Below, piece after piece: positions 24,501-36,000 of a stretch of 64,000 bases of DNA (positions are counted from its first letter, which is position 1; every line of letters starts with the position of its first letter). A program made the translations under genes and the position numbers. The notes beneath the pieces were generated by a model that was given only the letters and a program-made list of their open reading frames with translations, made no database searches and had not been told where the DNA came from. The stretch covers positions 24,246,719 through 24,310,718 of the forward strand of contig NC_054882.1 of the NCBI RefSeq assembly GCF_018320785.1. The letters are read 5' to 3'. This DNA comes from Cheilinus undulatus. Lineage: Eukaryota; Chordata; Actinopteri; Labriformes; Labridae.

Positions 24501-27174
24501 CATTTAATTTGGATCCCCATTAGCTGTACCATGGAGCACAGCTAGTCTCCCTGGGGTCCATGCTAAGTTACTGCATCACTTTTCACCCACATCAAGTCAG
24601 TATTTAGTAGATGCACCTTTATTACTCTCTGCCTTTATCAGCCTTCCAGGGCCGGCTGCCGAGAAGCATCCCCACAACATGATGCTGCCACCATGCTTCA
24701 CAGTGGGGATGGTGTGTTTGTGGTGATGTGCAGTGTTTGGTGTCTGCCAAACATAGTGTCTTGTCTGATGGCCAAAAAGCACCATTTTGGTCTCATCAGA
24801 CCAAAAAAACTTTTTTCAGCTTGACCATAGTCTTTTGGTGAACTCTAGTCAAGATTTAATCCAAGTTTTCTCTAACAATGGCTTTCTCTTTGCCACTCTT
24901 GCATAAAGCTTTGACTGGTGAAGAACTAGCAGCAGTTGTTGTATGCAGAGTCTCTCCCATCTCAGCTGCTGAAGCTTGTAACTCCTTCAGCGTAGTCATA
25001 GGTGTCTTGGTGGCCTCTCTCACTAGTCTCCTTCTTGCACGGCCACTCAGTTTGTGAGGAAGGCCTGATCTAGGCAGATTTACACGTGTCATATTCCCTC
25101 CATTTCTTGATGATGGATTAAACTGAACTCTGGGGGATGGTCAGTACCTTGGATTTTTTTTTATCCATCTCCTCACTTATACTTTTCAATAACCTTTTCT
25201 CTGAGATGTGTGGAGTGTTCTTTAGTCTTCATGGTGCAGTCATGAATACTGATTACCAAGTGACTGGACCTTCCAGATAAAGGTGTCTTTATATTACAAT
25301 CAGTTAAGATACTTCACTGCACTCAAGTGATACCCATTCACTAATTGTGAGACTACTAGCACCAATTGACTGGACCTCTGTTGAATTAGGTCAGTCACTT
25401 TAAAGAGGGTGAATATTTATGCAATCACTTATTTTACCTTACATATTTCTATTTAAATAACATTACTTTGTAGAAATCTGTTTTCACTTTGACATTGAAG
25501 AGCTATTTTTGTGTCAAAAATTGTGCCAAATTATATTGACCATGACTGATTTATAAAATTAATAAAATGGTAAATCACCCAAGGGGGGAATATTTTTCAT
25601 AGGCGATGCATAACAGGAAAAGGAAGTCAAAATATCAAGAAAACAACCAAAACTGATCATTAAAATATAATGATTATAATATCATGTGTGAATGTATTTC
25701 AGCTTAGGACTTCCATAGATATCCAATAATATCCATTTGAATTAAAGATATATCATGGCATCATCACTGAGTTGAATGTAAGCAAAGTTTTTCTGCAATC
25801 CACTGTAAGTGTCCAGCAGTGTGTTTTAATATTAGCTCTCTGGCATGTTTTTGTATGTAAACTTACTCATGGTATCCATACTGTGCAGCAACATGCAGCG
25901 GCAGCAGTCCTGAGTTTGCTGGTTTGTTTGCATCTGCAGTCTTGGTCAACAGAAAAGCTACAACTTCCCTGTAGCCATTTTTACTCGCCTCATGCAGCGC
26001 TGTGACACCATCACACGTCTGGATGTTCACATCTGCACCTAAATGAACACATAATTCATTTAAAATGTTCAAATGGGGGAAAAACAGAGGGGGAAATAGA
26101 GGTATTGTGCTTTAGACTACCTTTTCCAATGAGGTAACTCAGAGCCCTCATCTGTCCTCGCTGAGCAGCTACAATGAGCGGTGTGATGCTGTAGGTGTTG
26201 GCTGGATTGATCGTGGCCCCAGCTCTTAGAAGCATCTCACAGATCTCTGTGTTGTTCCTGGACACAGCTTCGTGAAGGGCGGTCCATCCCTGACCACAGC
26301 GCTGGTTCACAGAGGCTCCATATGACAGGATGAGGCTCACCATGTCTGTGTTCTCCAGCTCACAGGCTACAGAAAGACAACATAATGGGTTGTTTCTGAC
26401 ACACTTTAAAAAGGCCTGTTGTATACCATTGATTTAACAGCTATACCTTTGTACAAAGGGGTTTCTTTGTTCTTGCTGCTGATGTCGGGGTCAGCACCTG
26501 CCTCCAGAAGACACCGCACACATGACAAGTGTTCACATGACACGGCGAGCAGCAGTGCAGTCTGCTCCTGCAAGGTACGCTTGTCCACAGAACCTGGATG
26601 GGCTGAAGCAGAGTTTGATTTATTTCACACACATTTGTTTGCATGTCAGCAATAATTCCTATTTTCTATGGCTCTCTAAATGATTATTTCACTGTCTTAC
26701 CCCTCAGTAGGGACTTCACACACTCCTCCTGTCCACAGAAGGCAGCATCATGAAGAGCTATCCACCCATCTTTGTTCTCCTTCAGCAGGCTGCCTGGAGC
26801 AGATGTTACCAGATCATTAATGGCTTTCACATCTCCTCTTCTGATGGCAGAGACCACTGGGCCATCATCCCTTTAAAAAAAGGAAAAACACCATCTTAAA
26901 TCATGAGACTGAGTTTGCTTTACAGGCATATCACATTCAGGTGAAATCTTATACTCCTCTGTGGTTGCAGTTCACAGTTGGAGCCCCCAGTCCACACATA
27001 AACATGCTCATACACACGCCTCGATGTCAAACAAAAGACTCACTCTGGCTCTGACGTGACGTCGCTCTGACCGTCCACCTTCCTCCTGTCTGCTCCCCGT
27101 CGCGTCACATCACTATATTTCCCTCCGGCATTTCGAAACTGAGATAAATATTCAGAATAGCTAAATTTCGTCAT
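21539..27174 (-). CDS. asb2: ankyrin repeat and SOCS box protein 2 (ASB2), long-form N-terminus
   Basis: ASB2 is a substrate receptor of Cullin-5 ubiquitin ligases that targets filamins in muscle and blood cells. Eight coding exons: 27174-27044, 26870-26701, 26602-26447, 26366-26121, 26038-25867, 22621-22030, 21940-21787 and 21669-21539. Phases agree and give 583 residues, close to human (587-635). The start [13 protein letters not shown] matches the muscle ASB2-beta form. About a dozen ankyrin repeats follow ([36 protein letters not shown]). The SOCS box ends the protein: [13 protein letters not shown] carries the elongin BC-binding LCR core, and [11 protein letters not shown] the Cul5-box-like part. 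The fifth intron (3.2 kb) holds a hAT element and a Tc1 relic. An alternative short-form first exon was not identified. The end is tail to tail with fam181a. Confidence 0.94.
22895..23870. repeat. interspersed repeat copy A, split by the hAT element
   Basis: Outside the hAT insertion, 22897-22936 plus 23686-23870 align with 27484-27690. Shared phrases are GGAAAACAATAAACAAAGC, TAATGGACTCTA, GGTCATG, CCAGCTGCCACC and TTATTTAACAACTGTA. The family is not identified. It may be a transposon fragment or a local duplication. Confidence 0.65.
22937..23677. mobile_element. non-autonomous hAT element with intact ends
   Basis: The 741-base element begins CAGTGGTTCTCAAA and ends TTTGAAAACCACTG, a terminal inverted repeat with one mismatch in 14. 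It is flanked by the identical 8-bp duplication GTCTAATG at 22929-22936 and 23678-23685, the hAT hallmark. Inside are several GGTGTGCC phrases near both ends. No transposase frame is visible. It sits in the long asb2 intron, within a sequence that has a second copy at 27.5 kb. Confidence 0.88.
24304..25611 (-). mobile_element. Tc1/mariner-like transposon relic, copy 3 (full length)
   Basis: Terminal repeats of about 80 bases are visible at both ends: CAGTGCCTATAAATG and TTTATAAATCAATCATGGTC on the left, GACTGATTTATAAAATT and CATAGGCGATG on the right. Minus-strand transposase pieces include [37 protein letters not shown] and [20 protein letters not shown]. It lies in asb2 intron 5 on the same strand as the gene. 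The frame is broken. Confidence 0.85.
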
Positions 27175-27483
27175 GTCTGAAGGTAGATTGAGCGGGTTTG
27201 GTCCACGGCGGTGGCTGAAGGAGCGCGTGCAGCGCCGCGCGAGGCTCAGCTGTGCTCTCAGATTATTTTGGGACTGTATTGTCAGGCGACAGGGTGACGG
27301 CGTTATCCATATATGTCAAAGACTCGGACATGCAGCGATAAGGCCACCAGCGGTGGAGATAACGCAGTCCTAGCTGGGATGTTTCTTTCTCTGAATGAAT
27401 TAGCTGAGTGGTTTCCGTCTAAAACGACCACAAAACGGAATACCATAATGTTAACTAAAAGAGGAAGACAAAGACGAGTACCC

Positions 27484-27690
27484 GAGGAAAACAATAAACA
27501 AAGCATCCCTAATGGACTCTAACATAAGCAGGGCCGTAGCCGAGGTTTTACAATCTTGGGGTCATGAGGCTCCAGCTGCCACCCTAACCCCCAAGGTTGT
27601 TTTTTTTTTCTCTCTCTCTCTCATTTTATTTTTTTGTATTGGACATATTCTGAATTTATTTAACAACTGTACAAAGTAAAACCAGTGTGG
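27484..27690. repeat. interspersed repeat copy B, without the hAT insertion
   Basis: This matches the flanks of the hAT element at 22.9-23.7 kb but runs straight through the insertion point (CCCTAATGGACTCTA near 27508-27520). It therefore stands as a natural near-empty site. It lies about 310 bases upstream of the asb2 start codon. Confidence 0.65.
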
Positions 27691-28810
27691 GTAACACTTA
27701 GGTTCAGTGGGCCCTGATTACCTAGTAATTTTATAGTGACAAGTGTAATCATCTAGTAATTTCTCAAGAATAAGTTGGTTGTTTTACTGTAATAAGTTTG
27801 CACTTTACGAAGTTATAACTCAGTAATATTAAAGTCCCTGTAAGCTGAAATCCAAACTTTGTGTAATAACACACTAGATATGTTGGAATAAGGTTGCTGT
27901 AAACATGTGAAAAAACTGAGATCTACGTGTGACTGAATTTTTTATTTAGACCATTAGAAAGTTGCTCACCTCTTTCCTGGTTTGGTTTTATTTGGGCAGG
28001 GCAAAAATCTGAGCCCATGACATTACTGGTCTTAATGGAGAATCCCCTCAACGCTACAATGCTATAAAATCACCAAAAAGCCCATCTTAGAACAGTCTGT
28101 TGTTAGCTGATGCCACTGCCTTCACTGAAAGTTAACAGCCAGCTACATGCTGTGTCTATTCATTATGAGGCAAATTTCCCAAATTTATCGGTCATGGCAT
28201 CACAACAGAGAGATTTGTACCAGAAAACAGTAAATGTGGCTTCTGTCTCGCTGCTCTGGCACAGAGTCCAGCAGCTGCTCTCTGATCAGAAGCATTTTTT
28301 CTTTTTTAAATCTGAGAGAATTGTATTTCTTGTGAGAGGGTGTGGCCTCAGCTCATTGAACCAACACGCCCACCATGCTATAGCCTAATTTTCCATGATT
28401 TTCCATGATTTTAAAGCTTAATTTTATAAACTTAAAGATGTTTTACATAACTCAGATTTGTTGTGGCGGTTCATAACACATTGGCCTGTCATTTAACAAA
28501 CCTAAAATAAAGATTTTTTAAATCACTTTACCGGGTCTTTAATGAAGTATTTACCTAGTAACAATTTATTGATTCTCAAGTAATTCCTGGTCATATTGTG
28601 GCAATTCTCTAGTAATTTGGTGGTATTTTTACCCTAAGCCCCTAATCATCCTTAAAGTTACTTAAAAATTATTCAGGAAGGATACACTTTAATTTAGTGG
28701 CCCAGACTAACAAAGTTACCTGGGAATTAGGCAACTTACATAGAAAATCATTATCTTATTTCTAAGAAATTACCTGGTAAATTACCACCTTATTATGGCT
28801 ATGTTGGTCA
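27685..28810. repeat. TAGTAATTT-type repeat, interrupted by an inserted MITE
   Basis: Both sides (27685-27828 and 28543-28810) share the phrases CCTAGTAA, CTAGTAATTT, TCTCAAG and a TAGTGGCCC/CAGTGGGCCC motif after ACTTTA or ACTTAG. This is a periodic AT-rich repeat of a kind common in fish. It is interrupted by the element at 27833-28538. Confidence 0.4.
27833..28538. mobile_element. piggyBac-like MITE with TTAA target duplication
   Basis: The ends are AGTCCCTGTAAGC and, in reverse complement, AGACCCGGTAAAG. The tetranucleotide TTAA occurs directly outside both (27829-27832 and 28539-28542), the piggyBac target pattern. The 706-base interior has no transposase. Family assignment rests only on the TTAA and the short terminal repeat. 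Confidence 0.5.
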
Positions 28811-29890
28811 TGTATGCACAAGAAAGTATGTCATGCACCTTGTTTTAAGAAAAACATGGTGTACTTGTGATCTCGGGCAACATCAGTACATTCCCCACAA
28901 GCAACATCTCTGATTGGTTCATCCTGTCCTTACCTGCGAAACTTCCACTGGTTTTAAAGTTATTCAGTTACTCCCTTCTCCCCTTGAGGCAATTCATGAA
29001 ACATTTTGTAGTTCTGCATCATGTTATTTTAGCAAATTATTATCTGTTAATTGCAGCTTAATCATGACAATATGTGTCTTTTGCAGTTTTACCAGATGAA
29101 ACACCTGGTTTTGTAACAATGGACTTTTTTGAGTTTTTTTAAGAACTGATTATTTTGAAATCATAAATAACAATTGATTTAGTGTCAAACTGCAGCAAAT
29201 CCAGTCTCCTTAGAGGTCAAATATGGAAATAACGACTCTTAATTTCTCCTAATTACCCTAAAATTATACCCTGTATTGTATTTGGTGATGTACTAAGATC
29301 AGAGAAAATGAGGTCATTTTGTCATCCTCTTTAAATAAATTGATTTCCCTTCTTGTCCCTCCTCAAAGTCTTCAAATTAAGTGCTACTGGGGGCACCAAA
29401 GAGCAAATTATGTCATAGTCTGTCTGGAAAAGTAGCCATAACTTGGTCCCCTTTATTGCACCCTTCAGACACTGTGACAGTCATATACGGGCTCAGTGAC
29501 ATATTCATTCAGGTTCACGACCATTTGGATGAGCTCATGAACATTTATTTTCTTTTAGACAAGAAGAATCTCATATAATAGCTTTATAATTACTCATCAA
29601 GTCACTACATAATGTTAGCAGGCATCATTAGAGGGTTTTTTATGACTGACTTACCAAGTGATGAATCTGCAGTGTCTACAGGAAATAAAACTGATAGCAA
29701 CAGCAATTTAAACCTGCAGGTATACTGATTATATTTTAATGGGTGCTTCTGTTGGTTTAAGAAATCAGGCCCTCCGCAGGTGGGACGCATCAGGTTTTTA
29801 TTCTGACAGCTAGTATTCAGTATGTTTCCTCAGTCCCATACAACTGTAGGTCAGCCTGGTGTTTTAAACACAGGATATTTAACAATAAAT
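28811..29890. other. intergenic, nothing recognised
   Basis: AT-rich spacer between the repeat cluster and a SINE remnant. Short frames only. Confidence 0.45.
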
Positions 29891-29892
29891 GT

Positions 29893-29975
29893 GAACAGCA
29901 GTAGCTCAGTCTGTAAAGGGAGTGGAGGGTTGCTGGTTCAAGTCCTGGCCAGACCAAATCTTTTTTTCTTTTCTT
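29893..29975 (+). repeat. tRNA-derived SINE head
   Basis: AGTAGCTCAGTCTG resembles a polymerase III A box, and GGTTCAAGTCC, about 30 bases on, is a near-perfect B box. A T-rich stretch follows. The tRNA fold is incomplete, so it is read as a SINE fragment rather than a tRNA gene. Confidence 0.55.
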
Positions 29976-30178
29976 AAAAGCCAAATAAATAGCATTATTC
30001 TGACACTTCTTACCATAAACGTGTGTAGTAAATTAGCATGAACAGCAGTTTTTAACCTAGTGGATATTTCCAGTATGTGGGTAAATACTACACTCGTTAT
30101 AAAAACATTAAAAAATGTGTGTTTAATCAGTGACGCTGTGATTTCTCACCTGAGAAGGTTTACTGTTGTGTTGGCTGT

Positions 30179-30442
30179 ATGGAGACTGAAGGTGCAGACA
30201 GCCAGCCTATCTTTGATATCACTGTTGAGCCTCTGGTAGAGAGACCTCGTTCTGCTGACTGCGATCATCACAGGACGAAGATGATGTCCAATCTAAGGAT
30301 GTTCAAGTCCGACAGTGAGGCTGAAGATCCAGAACAGAAGGTTAGAAAACAGCTTATAGCCCTGACAGGTTGGCCTGACAAAAGGATAATAAACCTACAG
30401 AGTGATGCATGCATGTACTACATAGCCATACTGTATCAATGA
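30179..30442 (+). CDS. orphan ORF, 87 residues, function unknown
   Basis: The frame starts METEGADSQPIFDITVEP and is acidic and polar, with FKSDSEAEDPEQK in the middle. A possible donor (AAG then GTTAGA) lies near 30340, so the true coding part could be only the first 54 residues. No domain is recognised and no partner exon was found downstream before ccdc197. It may be a first exon of an unknown gene, a decayed gene or chance. Confidence 0.2.
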   Translation: METEGADSQPIFDITVEPLVERPRSADCDHHRTKMMSNLRMFKSDSEAEDPEQKVRKQLIALTGWPDKRIINLQSDACMYYIAILYQ

Positions 30443-31469
30443 GAGACTGGGCTCATTTAACTGAAATCTGCACTGGCAGACATCAGAGAGCAGCAGCTCA
30501 AGCAATGAGCAGGGATGCCTTTTAAGGACATGTTCAACAGTGTTTGAGTCTCCCTGATTTTGCTGCTCCAACACTCATGTGAGGTCCTGTGTAGTGCTAC
30601 AGAGAGTCAAGCAGCCGAAACAATCACATAAAACTGAAGTTTTAGCTCATATGTGCAAATATGACTATACTAAATAAACCATTAAAATAATATTTACCAC
30701 TGTAGTTTTAAATAAAGACAACATGTCTAAAAAACTTATTGAAAACTTCCTCTAAAGCTGCATAAAAAAAAAAAATCAAAGATAGAAACTTACTTCCTTG
30801 TCTTCATTCACTTTAGATGTTTCTCATCAAAAATGTGTTCATCCTCTTCATAACAAGGGTAATACTTCTTCTTTCATTCTGTATCAACTCTTACTGAGGC
30901 TCGCTTCAGTGAGTAATGTGCTTTTAACATGCACAACAATGACAGCTGACTTTTGTGTCACAATCACAGCCCCAGAAGTCTTTGAGAAAAACAGCTTCCT
31001 GTACGTCAACCTGTGCAGGAAGCTGTTTTTTTACACAGACAAGTCCTTCAACATATTTATGCCATGAAAGCTGGAGAAAATGACAGTGTGTACACACTCT
31101 AAGAGACCATAATTAAATAGAAATGCTAAATGTTGTTCATTTACCGTTGGCTTTTCTGTCAGGTCATATCAGTGTCCACCATCAGCAAAGGTAAACTGAA
31201 TGTCTTTTATCCCAAATCTACTGTTTCCATAGAATTATTATAGTTACCTTGCTTTAAATTTGCACCCTGTGCGCAGTTTCACACAGGAAGGCCTATTTCC
31301 TATTCATCTGTTCAAAGAGGAAGTTTCTATGTGCTGATGTCACATGTGGGTTTAAGGCACGTAGGTAAAAGCAAAAATTTGTGGTTGCATGGTGCAGTGC
31401 GAAACTTTTGCACTAAAAATGACCTTTTCCTTGTAGGGAAGCTTCATACAACAAAAGCAAGAGCTCAGG

Positions 31470-32453
31470 CAGAAGTGTTGCAAGGCACATATCTGGGGAA
31501 GGCTGCAAAAAAATATGCTGCAGTTAAGGTTTCCATGAGTACAGTGGCCTCCATACTTCTCAGATGGAAGAAGATTGGCACAACCCACTACTGCTAGAGC
31601 TGGTTGCCCAGCCAAAATGAGCAACTGGGAGAGAAGGGCCTTAGAAAGAGAGGTGACCAAGAACCTGATGGTCACTCTGACTGAGCTCCAGTGATCCTGT
31701 GAGGAGATGGGACAAAGTTCCAGAAGGACAACCATCATTGCAGCCCGTCATTGATCTGGCAGAGTGGCTAGACAGAAGCCTTTCCTCTGTGCAAAACACA
31801 TGAAAGCCCACTTGAAGTTTGCAAAAAAACATCTGAAGGACTCTCAGACTCTGAGGAACAAGACTCTCAGGTTTGGAAGAAACCAAGATGGAACTGCTTG
31901 GCCTCAGTTCTAAACGTTATACCTGGAGAAAATCAGGCACTGCTTATCACCTGCTCAATAAGAAAGCATGGTGGTAGCAGCATTATGCTGTAGGGGATGT
32001 TTTTCAGCAGCAAGGGCCTGGAGATTGATCAGGGTTGAGGGAAAGCTGGGTGGAGCAAAGACTGGGCTGAAGGTTCACCTTCCATCATGACAAGGACCAT
32101 AAGCACAAGCACAACCCTGTGGATGTTCTTGAGTGGCCCAGCCTAGCGAACATCTCTGGAGGGACCTGAAAATGGCTGACAGTCATCATCCAACATGACT
32201 GAGCTTGAGAGGGTTTGCAAAGAAGAATGGCAGAAAATCCAGGTGTGCAAAGCTTGTGTTGCCATATTCATTCTTGTGTTGATCTGATATTTCAGTTTTT
32301 CTTTTAAAAAGATTCCTAAAATTATGTTTCACTTTGTCACAGTGGGGCACTGAGTGTAGATTGATGAGAGAAAAAAGGATTTTATTTTTTCGACTGTAGC
32401 ATAAAGCACAAAAAAGGGTGAAGGGGGTCTGAATACTTTTTGAATGCACTGTA
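31470..32453 (+). mobile_element. Tc1-type transposon relic of a second family, 5' truncated
   Basis: The plus strand reads AAKKYAAVKVSMSTVASILL, a typical Tc1 helix-turn-helix segment, and later decayed transposase. The right end is GGTCTGAATACTTTTTGAA then TGCACTGTA, a common Tc1 terminus. No matching left terminus was found. The frame is interrupted several times. It differs from the family seen at 11, 17, 24, 35 and 43 kb. Confidence 0.7.
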
Positions 32454-32695
32454 TAGCTATATTTGCAAGACAAGAATGGATCCTAAGTGGATCTTTGATA
32501 CAGGATTGAACAGAAGTATACAGAGGCCTTTCAAGAACTTTTTCCATTTTGGCTTCCATTTTAGCTGATATTCTTTAAATTCCAATACTAGGTAATGTTT
32601 TGCCGTCAAAGCCTATGGAGAAGATGAACTCGTTATGTTAGTCTTTACTGACATTGATAATAGTGAATTTGTTGACCCCTGTACACAGACTAGAG

Positions 32696-32724
32696 CCCCC
32701 CCCCCCCCACACACACACACACAA
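32696..32724. repeat. poly-C / (CA)n microsatellite
   Basis: A run of about 13 C followed by (CA)n, immediately upstream of the ccdc197 promoter region. Confidence 0.9.
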
Positions 32725-32819
32725 AATGCGCGGGATTTGGGTCGGAGTGAGCGCTCTCAACTCTGTCCTGATCTCTGACGATCTCATTCAGTCAATGAAA
32801 CAGAACCGCCCCCTTGGCA

Positions 32820-32888
32820 GTTGCCCTGACAACGGATAAACGATCCCAGCAAATTCCCAGCTGTCCTGCCAGCGGTTCCCCGGGAAAC
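32820..32888 (+). promoter_or_regulatory. two RFX-like X-boxes upstream of ccdc197
   Basis: GTTGCCCTGACAAC at 32820-32833 and GTTCCCCGGGAAAC at 32875-32888 each match the X-box GTTNCCATGGNAAC at 12 of 14 positions. They are 55 bases apart and lie about 130-195 bases before the start codon at 33016. X-boxes bind RFX factors and mark promoters of ciliary genes, which suits the coiled-coil product downstream. Binding is inferred, not shown. Confidence 0.5.
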
Positions 32889-33015
32889 GGCTGCACAAAT
32901 TATGCAAAAAAAACATCCGGGAAACCCTCCACCGTCCCTTTTACCGTCCGAACGTGGAATAACTACGGGAATACAAGCGGATAAAGGTAGATATCGTTAA
33001 CATATCTGGAACAAC

Positions 33016-36000
33016 ATGACGACTTCTTCACTTCCGGTCGTCGGTGACAGAGACTCGCGTCTAAAACTGACGGTGGAAAACAGAACAAGAAACATTTTTG
33101 TAACACAGTTGGACGAAAAAAGGTAGGGAAATGTTAGGACAAATAAAAAGTCAACTCATTAAAAAGTGTTATTATCTGTAGAGAACATGCTGCTGTACTG
33201 ACTTAACCTATTGCCCTCTTTTACACCATTTTAATCCAAATATGGAGTGTGGAATTGTGTCAGTAATGACCAGGGTTGGCATTTAACTTTTCCGTCCACC
33301 TGCCACTGTGGCTGATGGATTAAAAATCTACCAACCACGTACTTTTTTCCCCCAGACACACTCTTTTTCACAGTCAGCATCATTTAATATAGTATAATTT
33401 AATAATCAAGGCATATAGTATTCAGTTTATAGGCTACTTAATAAGAGCTCTGTATCTCATTTGAAATCATCTTTTTCGACCAATTTGTCCTGTAATCAAC
33501 CATGCAAATATTTGCCGTGCTACCAGGGCATTGTAAATCAGTAGGTATTTCCTTGCATTATGCATGCTAAAATTTGATATTTTGTGTGCAATCTCTGCAG
33601 TCTTATGCTAAAATTCAGGCTTTATTTAACAACCTTTGCCTTGCTACAAGCGAGGCACCGGTTCAAACACAACTGTAGCAGATACACCAGTTGCAGTGGT
33701 GATCTACTCTAATATGATGATGAGAAAAACCATTTGTCAGTCCTCCTGTTTCAACTGTATTTTCTCCTTAGGCAAACAAAAGAGGAAAATGTCAACTACT
33801 TACCTGTTGTAACAGAGGTAAGTCAGAATAATTGAGCATGTATAACCCATTATAAAAAGTCAGCCTGTGAAATTATAAAAATGTAAATACTTATGAGGAC
33901 ATTTTGCTGCAATGATATTTTTAAAGACACATTTTCTATTCGGAACTGGTTGATGCAGCTGATAGTATTTTTGCACATGCAGACTTCCAGTAAAATCCTT
34001 GAGGCAGGGGTGCACACCTTGCAAAGGACTCTGATCTTGAAGAAGCAGGCTGAGTTGGACGAAGTGGACAAACAACTAACACTGAAGCGGCTAGAGTTTA
34101 AGCACAGCATTGAGGCCCTGGCCAAGAGAAGATCTGAACTGGAAATGAAACAACAAGAGGTAAAGTGAAACCTCCTAACTACATTAATGTTTAATTGACA
34201 TTGAGTTTACACTGTCCCACATGGGAACCGCTTGCATGTCTTTTCCCTAGACAAAAGAGAGGGTGATGAAATTTGAAAAGTTTGTGGTTGAAAATGAAGA
34301 AAAGCGACTTGGAGCAATGAAGAAGTATGAGGCTGCACGAAAGCAGAGCATTTTAAAGCAGAAAGAGATCGACGATCTGACCGAGCAGCTGAAAGAACTC
34401 AAATCCAGGTAAGGATTTTAAACCAAATCCTTGATGTGAGGATGTTAATCTTTAGTTAATTTTCACTATTTTAACTGACGTCTCCCTTCACAGGCATCAT
34501 GTTTTAAAGGAGAAGATTGCAAAATATAAAATCTACGAGGACTATTTGGTGAAAACACTTGATTTTTTCCCTAAAAGTAAGTCAAAGACCGACTGCCTTT
34601 CCTCCCAATTACTCAACACATCAAACAACAAAAACCCCATAACTAATATGTTTGCACAATATTCCCAGCTTACCATGACAATGAGTCCGATTCTTCGGTT
34701 ATGGCCATCATACAGCGACATGAAACTCTGTCCATCACCAACCAGCGACTTCTGCAGCGTTGGGAGCTTCTGGAAGAGGAGGTGGACCAGCGCCAGCAAC
34801 AACTGCATACCATGAAAATGGAGCACAGCATCAGAAAATTGGTCAGGCACATTCTTAAACTTTTCTTCAGTTAAAATTCTTTAATGAAAAAAAAAACTAG
34901 TGTTTTTATTTGTTTTGCAGAGGGCCATTAAGGAGCTGTCTGAACTTCAGAGTGAGTTAGAAACCCTCAAAGAGAAGAACAAGCAGGCAGAGGCTCATCT
35001 GCTGATGGAGCAGGGCCTGTCCAGAGAAAAGGTATACTTAAGAGATTGTAAGTTTTAAATTACCCTTACCAATGCTGGCATAAGGTGCCAATAAAAAGTA
35101 TTCCCCCCCTCTTGGATGTCTGACCTTTTTTTCTACCTAAATTGGTTTAATAAATCACTCAGGGTCAATATAATTTGGCATTTTGACTGAAAATTTCAAA
35201 AGAACCTCTTTAATGTCAATGTGAAAACAGATTTTTACAAAGTAATATTAATTAAATGGAAATATGTAAGAGAAAATAAGTGATTGCATAATATTAACCT
35301 CCTTTAAAGTGACTGACCTTATTCAACAGAGGTCCAGCCAATTGGTGCTAATAGTCTCACAATTAGTGAATGGGGATCACCTGAGTGAGGTCAATGTGTC
35401 TCAAGTAATTGTAGTATAAAGACACCTGTGCCCGGCAGGTCAGGTCACTGGATAATCAGTATTCCTGACTACCATTACACCTTGAAGACAAAAGAACACT
35501 CCAAGCAAATCAGAGAAAAGACACACCTGAGACACATCACTGTAGAGCACAATGGTGGCAGCATCATGCTGTGGGGATGCTTCTTGGAAGCCTGGAATGC
35601 TTGTAAAGATAGAGGGCCAAATGAATGCTTTATTGGAATCTGTTTTCACTTCGACATTAAAGACTTTTTTTTTAAAGGCCAAATTCTATTGACCATGACT
35701 GATTTATAAAATCAATAAAAGGGTAAAACATCCAAGGGGGTTTCTTAAGATGTTTATGAATACGAGCCCTGGTTTGCAAGGTGCTTCCCTGAGATAATCC
35801 TGAGAAAGCGCCTGAAATTACACATAAAACACATTCTTCTCAAGTGCAAAATAAATAAATTAAAAAATTCACTAGATGCAAATAAGACCCAAAAATTCAG
35901 CCCTTCAGACATCCTTTAAAGTTTAAGCAATCAGCATGAAAGAAATGAAAAAAAAAAAAAATCTTAGTATATTGGTTCTACACAAACTTTGCTGCATCTG

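Noticed and set aside
29893-29975. tRNA gene
   Set aside because: A and B boxes are present, but the acceptor stem and full cloverleaf are not; a SINE head explains it.
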